Shown here one piece after another: positions 18,056-27,344 of a stretch of 64,000 nucleotides of DNA. A model generated the notes under the pieces. The model was not told the DNA's origin and did not search any database. It was given only the letters and a program-made list of their open reading frames with translations. The translations under genes and the position numbers were made by a program. Each line of letters begins with the position of its first letter. The stretch's first letter is position 1. The stretch comes from Aquirufa rosea (lineage in GTDB: Bacteria; Bacteroidota; Bacteroidia; Cytophagales; Spirosomataceae), in assembly GCF_004118285.1 (NCBI RefSeq), contig NZ_SDHY01000001.1, forward strand, positions 186,001 to 250,000. Direction: 5' to 3'.

Positions 18056-19249
18056 ATGAATGAATATATACAGTTATTAAATAATAAAGAGTTTCAAATC
18101 ATTGTTTCATTTTTGGTCTCTTTGGTGGTGACTGTTACGGCAATTCCCGTGATCATTAATATCTCGAAATTAAAAGATTTAATGGCCGAAATAGAATTGC
18201 GTAGTTCACACGAGGAATTAACGCCAACTTTGGGTGGTGTAGCTATTTTTGCAGCTACTCTTATTAGTTATTTTATATGGGATAATCCTAATGAAGGGCA
18301 TGAAATCCACTTAGCCGTGGCTGCATTGATTATTTTGTTCTTCTTAGGCATTAAAGACGATATACTTATATTATCTCCCAAAAAGAAACTATTCATTCAA
18401 ATTGCAGCTGCTTTACTACTAATTACCTTTGGTGACTTACGTATTTCTACATTTTTTGGCTTGTTTAATATCCATCAAATTCCTTACATCGTAAGTACTG
18501 TATTTACCCTATTTATAATTATTGCGATTATCAACGCCATAAATCTATTGGATGGTATCGATGGCTTGGCTGGATCAGTGGGTTTTGTATCCTCCGTTAT
18601 TTTTGCCTTTTTATTTTATCAACTTAATTTATTTGCCCTTTCTACACTAGCCTTATCTTTGGCTGGCTCATTGGTGGGCTTCTTAAGGTTTAATTGGTCA
18701 ACTAAAAACAAGATCTTTATGGGAGATACCGGTTCTATGATCTTGGGTTTTTTACTAGCCTTTTTCGCTGTCAAATACATCGTATATAATAGTTCTTACG
18801 TCTATGATCCAAGGTTAGAAAAAGATGCACCAATATTAACCATTATCATCTTATTGTTACCTTTATTTGACACTTTACGAATGTTTATTATTCGTATTTC
18901 AACTGGAGTATCACCTTTCAAAGGAGATAGAAAGCACCTACACCACATTTTAATAGATAATGGATTTAGTCATTTTTGGGCTACCATGATTTTAATTGCT
19001 TTTAATTTATTGGTATTATTTATTTACATGATGATAAGGCATGGATACTCTAACCATGCTGTTTTACTTGGTCTATTAATAACATTTTTAATCTATTGTT
19101 ACGTTTCTTATTTATTATCCAAAAATATCGATGTCAATACGGTCGATAGGTTAAAATATACCAAGATTGATAAATTGAAACGTCTACAATTAGTCGACGA
19201 GAAAAAGAATACCAACTTAACAGGGAATCAACAAGCTATATCTGAATAG
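18056..19249 (+). CDS. WecA/TagO-like undecaprenyl-phosphate sugar-1-phosphate transferase
   Basis: A 397-residue membrane protein with about ten or eleven hydrophobic segments. Family motifs are 'TLGGVAIF', 'FFLGIKDD', 'INAINLLDGIDGLAG', 'FMGDTGSM' and the cytosolic 'KHLHHILIDNGFS' with its His cluster. It transfers HexNAc-1-phosphate to undecaprenyl phosphate, the first step of many O-antigen, capsule and teichoic-type glycans. It follows the WcaF gene by five bases and ends in a 14-base overlap with the opposite glycosyltransferase. A C-terminal polar tail of about 35 residues is not part of the core fold. Confidence 0.9.
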   Translation: MNEYIQLLNNKEFQIIVSFLVSLVVTVTAIPVIINISKLKDLMAEIELRSSHEELTPTLGGVAIFAATLISYFIWDNPNEGHEIHLAVAALIILFFLGIKDDILILSPKKKLFIQIAAALLLITFGDLRISTFFGLFNIHQIPYIVSTVFTLFIIIAIINAINLLDGIDGLAGSVGFVSSVIFAFLFYQLNLFALSTLALSLAGSLVGFLRFNWSTKNKIFMGDTGSMILGFLLAFFAVKYIVYNSSYVYDPRLEKDAPILTIIILLLPLFDTLRMFIIRISTGVSPFKGDRKHLHHILIDNGFSHFWATMILIAFNLLVLFIYMMIRHGYSNHAVLLGLLITFLIYCYVSYLLSKNIDVNTVDRLKYTKIDKLKRLQLVDEKKNTNLTGNQQAISE

Positions 19250-20336
19250 GGGCACTCAATAAAGCTATTTCCAGTTTTCCACATTCTTTAGCGATATCAA
19301 AATGCGAAAGACTTGATTGCATTTGGGCCAGATCAAACTTTTTATTTTTCAATAAATTAGTAAGTTCTTTTGCCAAGGTAGATGGTCTAAAATCTTGACT
19401 TAGGAATCCATTGGCTTCATTTATGATTAAATTGGAACCTCCTGAATTGGTAGCTAAAACAGGAATTCCGCAGTAAATAGCCTCCATAGCCACAAGACCC
19501 ATACTTTCTTCTCTAGAACAAGTAACAAAAGCATGAGCACATGCCATTGTTTGATAGTATTCCTTGGGACTTAAATCTTCTATAAATTCAACAGTTGGAT
19601 AAGATCCTGTCAAAATTTGACGTCTTATCACCTCTGCATATCCGTTATTTGCCCATTTACCTAACCAAATGAACTTATACTCAGAAGGAGTAAATTCTTT
19701 GCTTAAGGCTAAAAATAAATCAACTCCCTTTCGATAACAGACAGTACCAGAGGAGATAATTACTTTTTTATCAGATTCAGGCTTTATAAATCCAATTAAA
19801 CTTTGATCAATCAAATTTTTATTAATTCCAGAATGAAAGATGAAGCTTTCTTTGGGAAAAATAGGTGCAAAAAACGCGTAAACCAATTCTGAACAAGCCA
19901 CCAGATAATCTAATCGTTCAAACATTCGTTTCGCATCTTTAATTTCTAGTTGTTCAAAATTGTATAGATATTCATGAACATGTAAAAATGTAGTGACACG
20001 ACAAGCCTCTTTATATTGTAATAAAAAAGCATTTTGTATGGTGTTTATATACCAAATATCAGCTGAAAATTGTTTTTGAATAAATTCCAATCGATCAAGA
20101 ATGATATTTTTCCCTGCATGAAATTTCAATTTATCCAAAAGGGTAAATTGGGTGTCTAAATAAAATACATGAATATCGGGGGATATTTGATCAACTAATG
20201 CACCACCTCGCTCCAATAAAACTAAACCTATTTCAAATTTACTTTTATCTATATGATGTAAAATATCAAATAAGACAATCTCAGCACCTGTTCGATTTAA
20301 GTTACTTGAGAAAAATAATATTTTCCTTTTTGACAT
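19236..20336 (-). CDS. Glycosyltransferase, GT4 family
   Basis: A 366-residue GT-B enzyme. The N-terminus is 'KILFFSSNLNRTGAEIVL', the middle has 'ISSGTVCYRKGVDLFLAL', and the E-x7-E motif lies in 'SREESMGLVAMEAIYCGIPVLATNSGG'. It transfers a sugar within the local polysaccharide pathway. It is alone on the minus strand, and an exact promoter -7 box ends only four bases before its ATG. Confidence 0.87.
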   Translation of the reverse strand: MSKRKILFFSSNLNRTGAEIVLFDILHHIDKSKFEIGLVLLERGGALVDQISPDIHVFYLDTQFTLLDKLKFHAGKNIILDRLEFIQKQFSADIWYINTIQNAFLLQYKEACRVTTFLHVHEYLYNFEQLEIKDAKRMFERLDYLVACSELVYAFFAPIFPKESFIFHSGINKNLIDQSLIGFIKPESDKKVIISSGTVCYRKGVDLFLALSKEFTPSEYKFIWLGKWANNGYAEVIRRQILTGSYPTVEFIEDLSPKEYYQTMACAHAFVTCSREESMGLVAMEAIYCGIPVLATNSGGSNLIINEANGFLSQDFRPSTLAKELTNLLKNKKFDLAQMQSSLSHFDIAKECGKLEIALLSAPIQI

Positions 20337-20340
20337 TTAG

Positions 20341-20348
20341 CAAAATTA
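20341..20348 (-). promoter_or_regulatory. -7 element for the minus-strand GT4, leaderless arrangement
   Basis: On the minus strand this is TAATTTTG followed by CTAA and the ATG at 20336. The usual start point of Bacteroidota promoters, 5-8 bases after the box, would fall at or next to the start codon. No good -33 box is visible. Confidence 0.4.
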
Positions 20349-20394
20349 AAACAAGCTATTCGGCAGAAAAACTTCTACAACCAATCAAAATTAG

Positions 20395-20402
20395 TAATTT
20401 TG
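20395..20402 (+). promoter_or_regulatory. -7 promoter element for pheA
   Basis: TAATTTTG is an exact TAnnTTTG match 23 bases before the pheA ATG at 20426. No TTTG is found at -33. No Phe-rich leader peptide or attenuator hairpin is visible in the short leader. Confidence 0.42.
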
Positions 20403-20425
20403 GCTTGCATTGAAAATTTTCCCGA

Positions 20426-21505
20426 ATGAAAAGCATCCAAGAATTAAGAGAAAGCATTGATCAAATAGACGATTCCATTTTAAAACTTCTCGTTGAAAGA
20501 ATGGAATTCGTTGAAGAGATTGGACGATTAAAACGTGAGAACAATACGGTTATTTATCACCCGGATAGAGAAAAAGAAATCGTTGATCGCTTAGCTTCAA
20601 AATACACTGGGAAATTGAGTAAAGCAGCCATAGAAGCTATATTTTTGGAGATTTTTGGGGTCTCTAGAAATTTAGAATTACCTGAAATTATTTCATATCT
20701 AGGACCTGAAGGGAGCTTTACACATCAAGCTGCGGAAAGTAGATTTGGAGCTGTAGCAGATTATATCTCACTGCCTTCTATTCGTTCTGTTTTTGATTCA
20801 GTTGAGACAGGAAGAGCAAAGTATGGAGTTGTCCCAATTGAAAATAATCAAGAAGGAATGGTAAAAGAAACCATGGATTTATTGAATGAACGAAATTTAT
20901 TCATCATTGCGGAAATCATTATTCCTGTAAATTTTTGCCTAGCTTCTAAGGAAAATTCGATTCACCATATTCAGAAGATTTACTCAAAAGACATAGCCTT
21001 CCAACAATGCAAAGGCTTTTTGCAAGATTACTTCAACCATAAGCCTGAAGACTTTTTCATTCAAGTTGATTCTACTTCAAAAGCGGCAAAATTGGCTGTA
21101 GAGGATAATAAAGCTGCGGCATTATGCTCGCATATTGCAGCTAAAATATATTCTTTACCTATTTTATTTGATAATATACAGGACAGTGAGGCCAATCAAA
21201 CTCGCTTCTTTATTATATCCAAAGTAGAGAATTTGAAAAAAACGGATAAAGATAAAACGAGTTTGGCGGTTAAATTAAAGCATGACGATAAACCAGGTGC
21301 ATTATTGTCTCTCTTGAAGGATTTTGATCAGCTACAAATTAACTTATTGAAAATTGAATCCAGACCACAAAAAGACACGCATGAATTTAAATTCTGGTTC
21401 TTTATTGATGTAGAAGGAAATAAGTTGGATGAAAATGTTCAACAAATATTGAATAAACGCAAGGATGAAATTATATTCCTTGGTAGCTATATGAACCTAT
21501 GCTAA
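20426..21505 (+). CDS. pheA: Bifunctional chorismate mutase / prephenate dehydratase
   Basis: A 359-residue P-protein for phenylalanine synthesis. Residues 1-85 are an AroQ chorismate mutase domain ('LRESIDQIDDSILKLLVERM'). From about 90 comes the prephenate dehydratase domain ('YLGPEGSFTHQAA', and 'NQTRFFII' with the catalytic Thr). An ACT domain at about 280-355 carries 'IESRP', the phenylalanine-binding motif, so feedback inhibition is expected. It overlaps the 3' end of ribF by 9 bases. Tyrosine-branch genes are not in the window. Confidence 0.95.
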   Translation: MKSIQELRESIDQIDDSILKLLVERMEFVEEIGRLKRENNTVIYHPDREKEIVDRLASKYTGKLSKAAIEAIFLEIFGVSRNLELPEIISYLGPEGSFTHQAAESRFGAVADYISLPSIRSVFDSVETGRAKYGVVPIENNQEGMVKETMDLLNERNLFIIAEIIIPVNFCLASKENSIHHIQKIYSKDIAFQQCKGFLQDYFNHKPEDFFIQVDSTSKAAKLAVEDNKAAALCSHIAAKIYSLPILFDNIQDSEANQTRFFIISKVENLKKTDKDKTSLAVKLKHDDKPGALLSLLKDFDQLQINLLKIESRPQKDTHEFKFWFFIDVEGNKLDENVQQILNKRKDEIIFLGSYMNLC

Positions 21506-22426
21506 GATAGATTTCGCCAGGTTAACATCTATGGATATCTGATCGATAAGCTCCTGTAAAGAATTAAATTTCTTTTCATCTCGAATTTTATCAAGCAAAA
21601 ATATTTCTACCTTTTCTCCATAAATATCACAATCAAAATTTAAGAGATGCGTTTCAATAGAAATGTGCTGATCCATGGTTATGGTAGGTCTTTTGCCAAT
21701 GTTCGTAATTCCAGAATAGGTATTATTTCCTATTTTCATTTTACTTAAATACACTCCCAAACCAGGAATATATTTAGCTGAATCCTCCAACATTAAATTA
21801 GCAGTTGGGAAGCCTAATTCACGTCCTTTATGATTACCATGAATAATGCTTCCTGAAAGGGTATAAGCTCGTCCTAGCATTTTATTGGCTCTGGGCAAAT
21901 TTCCTTGAGATAAATACTCTTTAATAATAGAAGAACTAATAATTTCATCCTCTATTGTAGCTACCTCTACTGAATATGCCTTTATATGTTGAGAATAATA
22001 TTCATTTACGAAATCGACAGAACCTTTTCTTTGATAACCGAAGCGATTATCATAACCTAATACCAAGTCACAAATGCCAAATTGTGGTAACAAAATGTCT
22101 TCTATTAAATTCTCAGCTGGTAATTGAGCTATAAACTGATCAAAAGGAATTAAAAATAAATAATCTATTCCTAATGCTTCAATCCATTGAATTTTTTCCG
22201 ATTCTGGACTTAAAAGGGTGCCATTATTTTCAATGGATTGATTAAAATAAGTAGATGGATGGTTGCTGAATGAAATAACCACCGAGCTAATACTTTTTTG
22301 TTTGGCAATGTTGACACAGCTAGATAATACCTTTGCATGACCCAGGTGCACTCCATCAAACATTCCAATAGTAACAACGGACTGTTCTATAAAAGCTAAT
22401 TCAGGAAACTTATAAAAGTATTTCAT
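21497..22426 (-). CDS. ribF: Bifunctional riboflavin kinase / FAD synthetase
   Basis: About 309 residues from the chosen start. The N-terminal nucleotidyl-transferase domain has 'VTIGMFDGVHLGH' with the H-x-G-H-like signature; the C-terminal riboflavin kinase domain has 'GRELGFPTANL' and 'GITNIGKRPTI'. It makes FMN and FAD. A longer frame opens at 22483, but ATG at 22426 gives the normal RibF N-terminus and only a 17-base overlap with truB. It is the last gene of the ftsX-DUF3098-uppP-truB-ribF chain. Confidence 0.94.
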   Translation of the reverse strand: MKYFYKFPELAFIEQSVVTIGMFDGVHLGHAKVLSSCVNIAKQKSISSVVISFSNHPSTYFNQSIENNGTLLSPESEKIQWIEALGIDYLFLIPFDQFIAQLPAENLIEDILLPQFGICDLVLGYDNRFGYQRKGSVDFVNEYYSQHIKAYSVEVATIEDEIISSSIIKEYLSQGNLPRANKMLGRAYTLSGSIIHGNHKGRELGFPTANLMLEDSAKYIPGLGVYLSKMKIGNNTYSGITNIGKRPTITMDQHISIETHLLNFDCDIYGEKVEIFLLDKIRDEKKFNSLQELIDQISIDVNLAKSILA

Positions 22427-23099
22427 GTTGATCTGCACTAAAACTCTCGATGGATTGAGCTCGATCCAGGGAGTATTCACCAATTTGTGTTCGAATTAAT
22501 TCTTTTAAATAAGCACCAGAATTCAGAAAATAACCGAAATCACGAACCATGCTCCGAATGTATGTACCTTTTGAACAGGTTATTTTAAATTTGATTTCAG
22601 GGAAGGAAGAACTATCCATCTCAAAATCATAAACTATGGCTTGTCTTATTTTAATATCTAGCTCTTTTTCAGTTACTCCTTTTCTAGCTTGGACATATAA
22701 TCTTTGACCATTTTGTTTAACAGCCGAATAAATAGGAGGTACTTGTTGTATATCGCCCAATAGAGAAACACGAGCATTCTCTAGCATTTCTGTTGTAATA
22801 TGATCAACTGAAAATTCCTCATCAAAATCAGTTTCCAAATCAATTGAAGGAGTTGTTTTACCTAAAACAAAAGTACCTGTATATGTTTTGGGTAGAGATT
22901 GAAAGTATTCTATTTTCTTAGTGTATTTCCCCACACAAAGTATCAATAACCCAGAAGCAAGGGGATCTAAGGTGCCTGCGTGTCCTATTTTCTTGAATTT
23001 CCCTATGTTCTTAATTTTTCTAACAACATCGAAGGAAGTCCATGTCTTGGGCTTATCAATTAAATAGAATTTATCTTCAATTAGATTTAACTCCACCAC
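22410..23099 (-). CDS. truB: tRNA pseudouridine(55) synthase
   Basis: A 229-residue enzyme that makes pseudouridine 55 in the T-loop of tRNAs. The catalytic Asp lies in 'GHAGTLDPLASGLL' near residue 45. 'PPIYSAVKQNGQRLY' and 'CSKGTYIRSMVRDFG' are further TruB motifs. The length is short because the C-terminal PUA domain of gammaproteobacterial TruB is absent, which is usual in Bacteroidota. It overlaps uppP by 13 bases and ribF by 17. Confidence 0.95.
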   Translation of the reverse strand: MVELNLIEDKFYLIDKPKTWTSFDVVRKIKNIGKFKKIGHAGTLDPLASGLLILCVGKYTKKIEYFQSLPKTYTGTFVLGKTTPSIDLETDFDEEFSVDHITTEMLENARVSLLGDIQQVPPIYSAVKQNGQRLYVQARKGVTEKELDIKIRQAIVYDFEMDSSSFPEIKFKITCSKGTYIRSMVRDFGYFLNSGAYLKELIRTQIGEYSLDRAQSIESFSADQHEILL

Positions 23100-23875
23100 A
23101 AATAAATTGCTAAAAAGATACCGGCTAAAACTCGATAGTAACCAAAGAATTTAAAACCAAATTTATTCACTAATCCGACCATCCATTGAATGGTAATTAA
23201 AGCAATTACAAAACTTACAGCAGCTCCAATGAGAAGGGATAAACTGTTAGTTGGATTTAAAATTATGTCTAAATCATGACGATAGTCCAATAGTTTCTTG
23301 GCACAAGCTCCCAAAATGGTAGGAATACCTAATAAAAAAGAAAACTCAACTGCTGCACGATGATTTAAACCCACCAACCTACCTCCGACAATTGAAGCAC
23401 CAGAGCGAGAAACACCAGGGATCATAGCCAGACATTGATATAAACCTATTTTAACGGATTGACTAATGGACATTTTATCTAAATTATTATGCTGATGGTC
23501 TTGATCTTTAATCCAATCATCAATTTTAATTAATAGTAGTCCGCCCATTACCCAAGAAGCTGCAATAAACCAATAGCCTTGAAATAATGACTCTAAAAAA
23601 TCATCTAAAAAAACACCCAAAAATGCAGCAGGAATAAATGAAGCAATAATAAATTTATAGATATAAAAAGAATGAAAAAGCCTCTTAAAATATAAAAAAG
23701 GAACAGCGGCAATTGCTCCTAATTGTATAAATACAGTAAAAAAATTTAGAAACTTTGAAGACTCAATCCCTAATAACTTCTCAGCTACTATAATATGAGC
23801 CGTAGAAGAAATTGGCAAAAATTCACTAAGGCCTTCTACAATTCCCAAAATTAGAGCTTCAATATATTGCCCCAT
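23087..23875 (-). CDS. uppP: Undecaprenyl-diphosphatase
   Basis: A 262-residue polytopic membrane enzyme (BacA type) that dephosphorylates undecaprenyl pyrophosphate so the carrier lipid can be reused for peptidoglycan and surface glycans. Visible motifs are 'EGLSEFLPISSTAH' with the catalytic Glu/Ser/His and 'PGVSRSGASI' with the catalytic Arg. The start overlaps the DUF3098 stop by one base. It is functionally linked to the glycan loci in this window. Confidence 0.95.
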   Translation of the reverse strand: MGQYIEALILGIVEGLSEFLPISSTAHIIVAEKLLGIESSKFLNFFTVFIQLGAIAAVPFLYFKRLFHSFYIYKFIIASFIPAAFLGVFLDDFLESLFQGYWFIAASWVMGGLLLIKIDDWIKDQDHQHNNLDKMSISQSVKIGLYQCLAMIPGVSRSGASIVGGRLVGLNHRAAVEFSFLLGIPTILGACAKKLLDYRHDLDIILNPTNSLSLLIGAAVSFVIALITIQWMVGLVNKFGFKFFGYYRVLAGIFLAIYLWWS

Positions 23876-24087
23876 TATTTCTTTAATTTAAACAGGGAAA
23901 AGATGGGTAAAATTACACCTATTAAAACCAAAATAGGCCCTAAAGTGATCCCAATGAATCCAAAGCCAAAAGGCTCTTTATCCAAAGTCATTACAAAAAA
24001 ACCAATGATCATAAGGCAAATTCCTACAATCAAAATAGTTATATCCTTTTTGTCTAAAGGGAAATTAGAATTAGATGAACTGGCCAT
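23875..24087 (-). CDS. DUF3098 small membrane protein
   Basis: A 70-residue protein with two hydrophobic segments at about 18-36 and 42-63 and short charged ends. DUF3098 proteins are small Bacteroidota membrane proteins usually found between ftsX and uppP, as here. Function is unknown. Overlap with uppP is one base and the gap to ftsX is one base, so synthesis is tightly coupled. Confidence 0.82.
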   Translation of the reverse strand: MASSSNSNFPLDKKDITILIVGICLMIIGFFVMTLDKEPFGFGFIGITLGPILVLIGVILPIFSLFKLKK

Positions 24088-24088
24088 T

Positions 24089-24973
24089 TTAAAATAAGTT
24101 AGTATGCTGAATCTTTAAATAGCGATTCAATGAAAAATATGTTGAAATAACACTAAATAAGCAGGAACTTAAAACAGCCAATAAAAACAACTGGAATTGA
24201 TTATTCAAGTCGAAAAATAAAAAGCTGGTTTCAGGTAAACTCTGAATGAAATAATAAAAAACTCCATTGGAAATTAAATATCCTAAGCCACCACCTAATA
24301 ATCCTATGAGAAGTGCATTTAATAAATATGGTTTTCTAATAAATGCATTGGTAGAACCTAATAATTGCATGGTCTTAATCAATACACGGTTACTGTGTAT
24401 ATTTAATCGAATGTAATTAGATAATTGAAGATAGACTAAAGCACTTAATAAAATAATGAAAACCATTATTATCCAACCGACATGTTTGATTTTGGAAAGA
24501 AAAGAATCCAAAAAGGCATTAGGGTAAGTGATTTCATATACTCCTGGGAATGCCTTTAACTCTGCAGCTATTTTTTTGAAAGAATTTACAGATTTATATT
24601 CATCACTGATGCTCAAAATGAAAAGATTTTTAAAAGGATTCTCTTCACCTAGTAAATCTTGATAGTTCTCATGACTCGATTTTAAAAAATCAGTAGCAAT
24701 TTTTTCTTTTGAAACATATGTAATTTGTTTCTTATTTCCTGCTGACAGTACATAATTCTTTTTGGACAATAACTTATAAGAATCTATAAGCTGTTGACTT
24801 GATAGAGAATCCTCCATATAAACGTACATTTTCATTTGTGACTTTATATCATCTCCCCATGACTTAATCCCTACAAAGACTTGAAAAAACACACAAATGA
24901 TAAACGCTAAGCTTGAAATAGAAAAAATCAGCAACATATTGGTGGAACTAGGCTTCGCTTTTGAATATTTCAT
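24089..24973 (-). CDS. ftsX: Cell division protein FtsX
   Basis: A 294-residue permease-like protein with one N-terminal membrane helix (about 13-35), an extracytoplasmic domain ('MYVYMEDSLSSQQLIDSYKLL') and three C-terminal helices with 'LIKTMQLLGSTNAFIRKPYLLNALLIG'-type FtsX/MacB coupling sequence. With FtsE it controls peptidoglycan hydrolases at division. No ftsE is adjacent, which is common in Bacteroidota. Its start overlaps the stop of the DUF151 gene by 4 bases. Confidence 0.9.
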   Translation of the reverse strand: MKYSKAKPSSTNMLLIFSISSLAFIICVFFQVFVGIKSWGDDIKSQMKMYVYMEDSLSSQQLIDSYKLLSKKNYVLSAGNKKQITYVSKEKIATDFLKSSHENYQDLLGEENPFKNLFILSISDEYKSVNSFKKIAAELKAFPGVYEITYPNAFLDSFLSKIKHVGWIIMVFIILLSALVYLQLSNYIRLNIHSNRVLIKTMQLLGSTNAFIRKPYLLNALLIGLLGGGLGYLISNGVFYYFIQSLPETSFLFFDLNNQFQLFLLAVLSSCLFSVISTYFSLNRYLKIQHTNLF

Positions 24974-25557
24974 TTTTGATTATTTAATATTTCAATTTGA
25001 TCTCTTAATCTAGCTGCTTCCTCATAATTTTCTTCCAAAAGAGCTTTTTGTAGCAATTCCTCTAGTTCTGCTAAACTAAGTGAAACTGACTGGTAGGCTG
25101 TTGTTTCAAGAGAAGATAGATCTTCATCTTCCAACTCTTCCTCATCTTCTGGAATACAAATTGATTTCAGCAGGGCCTCCTTGATATAGATATTTTTTTG
25201 AGCCCTTAGTGCTAAAGCAATGGAATCGCTAGGTCTTGCATCTAATTCAACCCATTTATCTTCTTGAATCAAAATAATTTTGGCATAAAAAATACCTTCT
25301 TTAAAATCAGTAATTAGCACCTTTTCTATCTTCAAATTTGATTTGTCAATAACCTGAATAAATAAATCATGTGTCAGGGGCCGGCTTGTTTGAATTTGTT
25401 CTAGATAGACTGAAATAGCCTGAGCTTCCTGATTTCCAATTACAATGGGAAATCGCAAACTCGGAAAATCTTCAGATTGTAATAGAAGTATAAACGAACT
25501 GGCTCCCACTGAACTAGGAGAAACGGAAACTATACTTAATTTTAAAAAATCGTTCAA
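24970..25557 (-). CDS. DUF151 bifunctional-nuclease family protein with UVR motif
   Basis: A 195-residue protein. Residues about 10-130 form the DUF151 fold ('FPIVIGNQEAQAISVYLE' and 'VELDARPSDSIALALR'). An acidic linker ('EDEEELEDEDL') leads to a UVR-type helical hairpin at the C-terminus ('LQKALLEENYEEAARLRDQI'). DUF151 members have been reported as RNases/DNases; the UVR tail usually mediates protein binding. It is the first gene of the minus-strand chain leading into ftsX. Confidence 0.85.
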   Translation of the reverse strand: MNDFLKLSIVSVSPSSVGASSFILLLQSEDFPSLRFPIVIGNQEAQAISVYLEQIQTSRPLTHDLFIQVIDKSNLKIEKVLITDFKEGIFYAKIILIQEDKWVELDARPSDSIALALRAQKNIYIKEALLKSICIPEDEEELEDEDLSSLETTAYQSVSLSLAELEELLQKALLEENYEEAARLRDQIEILNNQK

Positions 25558-25600
25558 GGCTACATTTTAAAAAACAAATGTATCAAAAAATGACCTAAAA

Positions 25601-26557
25601 TTAATGGCTTTTAAGCTTATTTAACAATCTTGGAAGCACATCAAAAACATCTCCAACTATTCCATAATCGGCATGTTTAAAAAAGGGTGCTTCTGGATCA
25701 TTATTTATGACAACTATTTTCCTGGAGCCATTGACTCCTGCTAAATGTTGAATCGCACCAGAAATTCCACAAGCGATATATAATTTTGGGGCAATTTTTA
25801 CTCCAGTTTGACCAACATGTTCATGATGAGGTCTCCAATTTAAATCAGATACAGGTTTAGAACAAGCCGTAGCTGCCCCTAATTCTTTGGCCAAATCTTC
25901 TACCATTACCCAATTTGACGGATCCTTTAGTCCACGGCCTCCACCTACCACTACAGCCGCATCAGGCAATGGAATAGATCCTGTTAAAGGATAATTCTCA
26001 ACTATGGTGCTTTGGGAATTCAGGGGTAAACTAATAGATGATAGACTTGGCGATGAATTACCACTTGGTAGAGCTAGATTAGAGGAAAATGATTTACTAA
26101 ATGCAGCAATAAAATTATCTCCAGCTACTTCTGTAACCAAATTAGCTTTACCCGAAAATATCGATTTCGTAAAACGATTTCCATTACTTACCTTTTCTAA
26201 TTCTTTTACATTTGAAATTAAAGGAAATGCTAATGCGCCAGATAAATAAGCTGCAACGGAATCCATCAATAAGGATTTCACATATAATATTTGAGATATA
26301 CCTTTTTCCTGAATATGAGATAAAAGTACAGCCAATACTTGACTATTTTGAACTAAACCTGGTACTTCAATCTGAACATATTCTTTAATAGAATTAAGTG
26401 CATTTAAGGCCTCTAATTGAGTTTTTTCAAAACCATAAACTATTACACCATCAAACCCTTGTTGATTTGACCATGCACTTGCAAATTCTAAGGCTCTAAG
26501 TGAACTTTCAGCTATTTGTCCGTTCTTAATATCTATAAATACTGCTATATTTTTCAT
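25601..26557 (-). CDS. etfA: Electron transfer flavoprotein alpha subunit
   Basis: A 318-residue protein. The C-terminal FAD domain shows the EtfA signature: 'VVVGGGRGLKDPSNW', 'ACSKPVSDLNW', 'GQTGVKIAPKLYIACGISGAIQH' (an extended conserved block) and 'IVVINNDPEAPFF'. With EtfB it passes electrons from acyl-CoA dehydrogenases to the quinone pool. One base separates it from etfB. No partner dehydrogenase is in the window. Confidence 0.95.
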   Translation of the reverse strand: MKNIAVFIDIKNGQIAESSLRALEFASAWSNQQGFDGVIVYGFEKTQLEALNALNSIKEYVQIEVPGLVQNSQVLAVLLSHIQEKGISQILYVKSLLMDSVAAYLSGALAFPLISNVKELEKVSNGNRFTKSIFSGKANLVTEVAGDNFIAAFSKSFSSNLALPSGNSSPSLSSISLPLNSQSTIVENYPLTGSIPLPDAAVVVGGGRGLKDPSNWVMVEDLAKELGAATACSKPVSDLNWRPHHEHVGQTGVKIAPKLYIACGISGAIQHLAGVNGSRKIVVINNDPEAPFFKHADYGIVGDVFDVLPRLLNKLKSH

Positions 26558-26558
26558 C

Positions 26559-27290
26559 TTAAATTAAATTTTCACTTTTCAACATGTCAATTAAGGACTC
26601 AGCTTCTTCCACTGGTATCATTTTTTGTAAACGTTCCGTTTCAACCACATTGGCTTTCACTGGATTTTCTTTCGGACTGAAAGAAGGAGCAATGACTTGA
26701 ATTTCTTTAGTTCTTGCCGTCATAATCCCACGCATAGAAGGAATTTTCCATTCTGCAATAGGTTCTTGACATCCTAAAACAGCAGGTAAAGTGGATGATA
26801 TTTTAGATTTACCGGAATCAGTTTCAATTTCCAATGTCAGTTTATCATTATCTACATCGAGATGCATGACGGGGGAGAAATGATTGAATCCTAAACCATG
26901 AGCTACCAATGCATGAACGATGCCTGCATTGTAATCGATGGCCTCTTTACCCATCATGATTAAATCAAATGACTGACTTTTGGCAAATTGAATTATTTCC
27001 TGAGCTACTTGGTACGAGTCTACAGCAGCAGTATCAATCCGAACAGCACTATCTGCACCCAAGGCCAAACATTTTCTGATAATAGCTTCTGAATCTGCCA
27101 ATCCTACATGTAAAACGACCAATTCAGCTTGGGTTTGATCTTTAATTTCAATAGCTCTAGATAAAGCATAATCATCGTATGGACCTGCAATGAAGGTTAA
27201 ACCTTCAGAATTGATGCGAGTATTCGATGAATCTAATGTAATTTTGGAGGTGGTATCTGGCACAATGGATACACAAACTAATATTTTCAT
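26559..27290 (-). CDS. etfB: Electron transfer flavoprotein beta subunit
   Basis: A 243-residue EtfB with the usual fold: 'ILVCVSIVPDTTSKI' at the N-terminus, 'GPYDDYALSRAIEIKD', the AMP-binding region 'GKEAIDYNAGIVHALVAHGLGF', and the C-terminal recognition-loop region 'PSMRGIMTARTKEI'. It forms a dimer with EtfA. It is the first gene of the etfBA operon, with a promoter 23 bases upstream. Confidence 0.95.
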   Translation of the reverse strand: MKILVCVSIVPDTTSKITLDSSNTRINSEGLTFIAGPYDDYALSRAIEIKDQTQAELVVLHVGLADSEAIIRKCLALGADSAVRIDTAAVDSYQVAQEIIQFAKSQSFDLIMMGKEAIDYNAGIVHALVAHGLGFNHFSPVMHLDVDNDKLTLEIETDSGKSKISSTLPAVLGCQEPIAEWKIPSMRGIMTARTKEIQVIAPSFSPKENPVKANVVETERLQKMIPVEEAESLIDMLKSENLI

Positions 27291-27312
27291 AGGCGATTAA
27301 AAAAATGTTATG

Positions 27313-27343
27313 CAAGCATACTAATTTTTTTTAAGATTACAAA
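27313..27343 (-). promoter_or_regulatory. etfBA promoter (TTTG-N19-TATGCTTG)
   Basis: On the minus strand a TTTG (27343-27340) is followed 19 bases later by TATGCTTG (27320-27313), one mismatch from TAnnTTTG. The leader before the etfB ATG is about 16-20 bases. Confidence 0.5.
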
Positions 27344-27344
27344 A

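Noticed and set aside
22427-22483. 19-residue N-terminal extension of ribF
   Set aside because: It overlaps truB by over 70 bases and does not match RibF N-termini; ATG at 22426 does.
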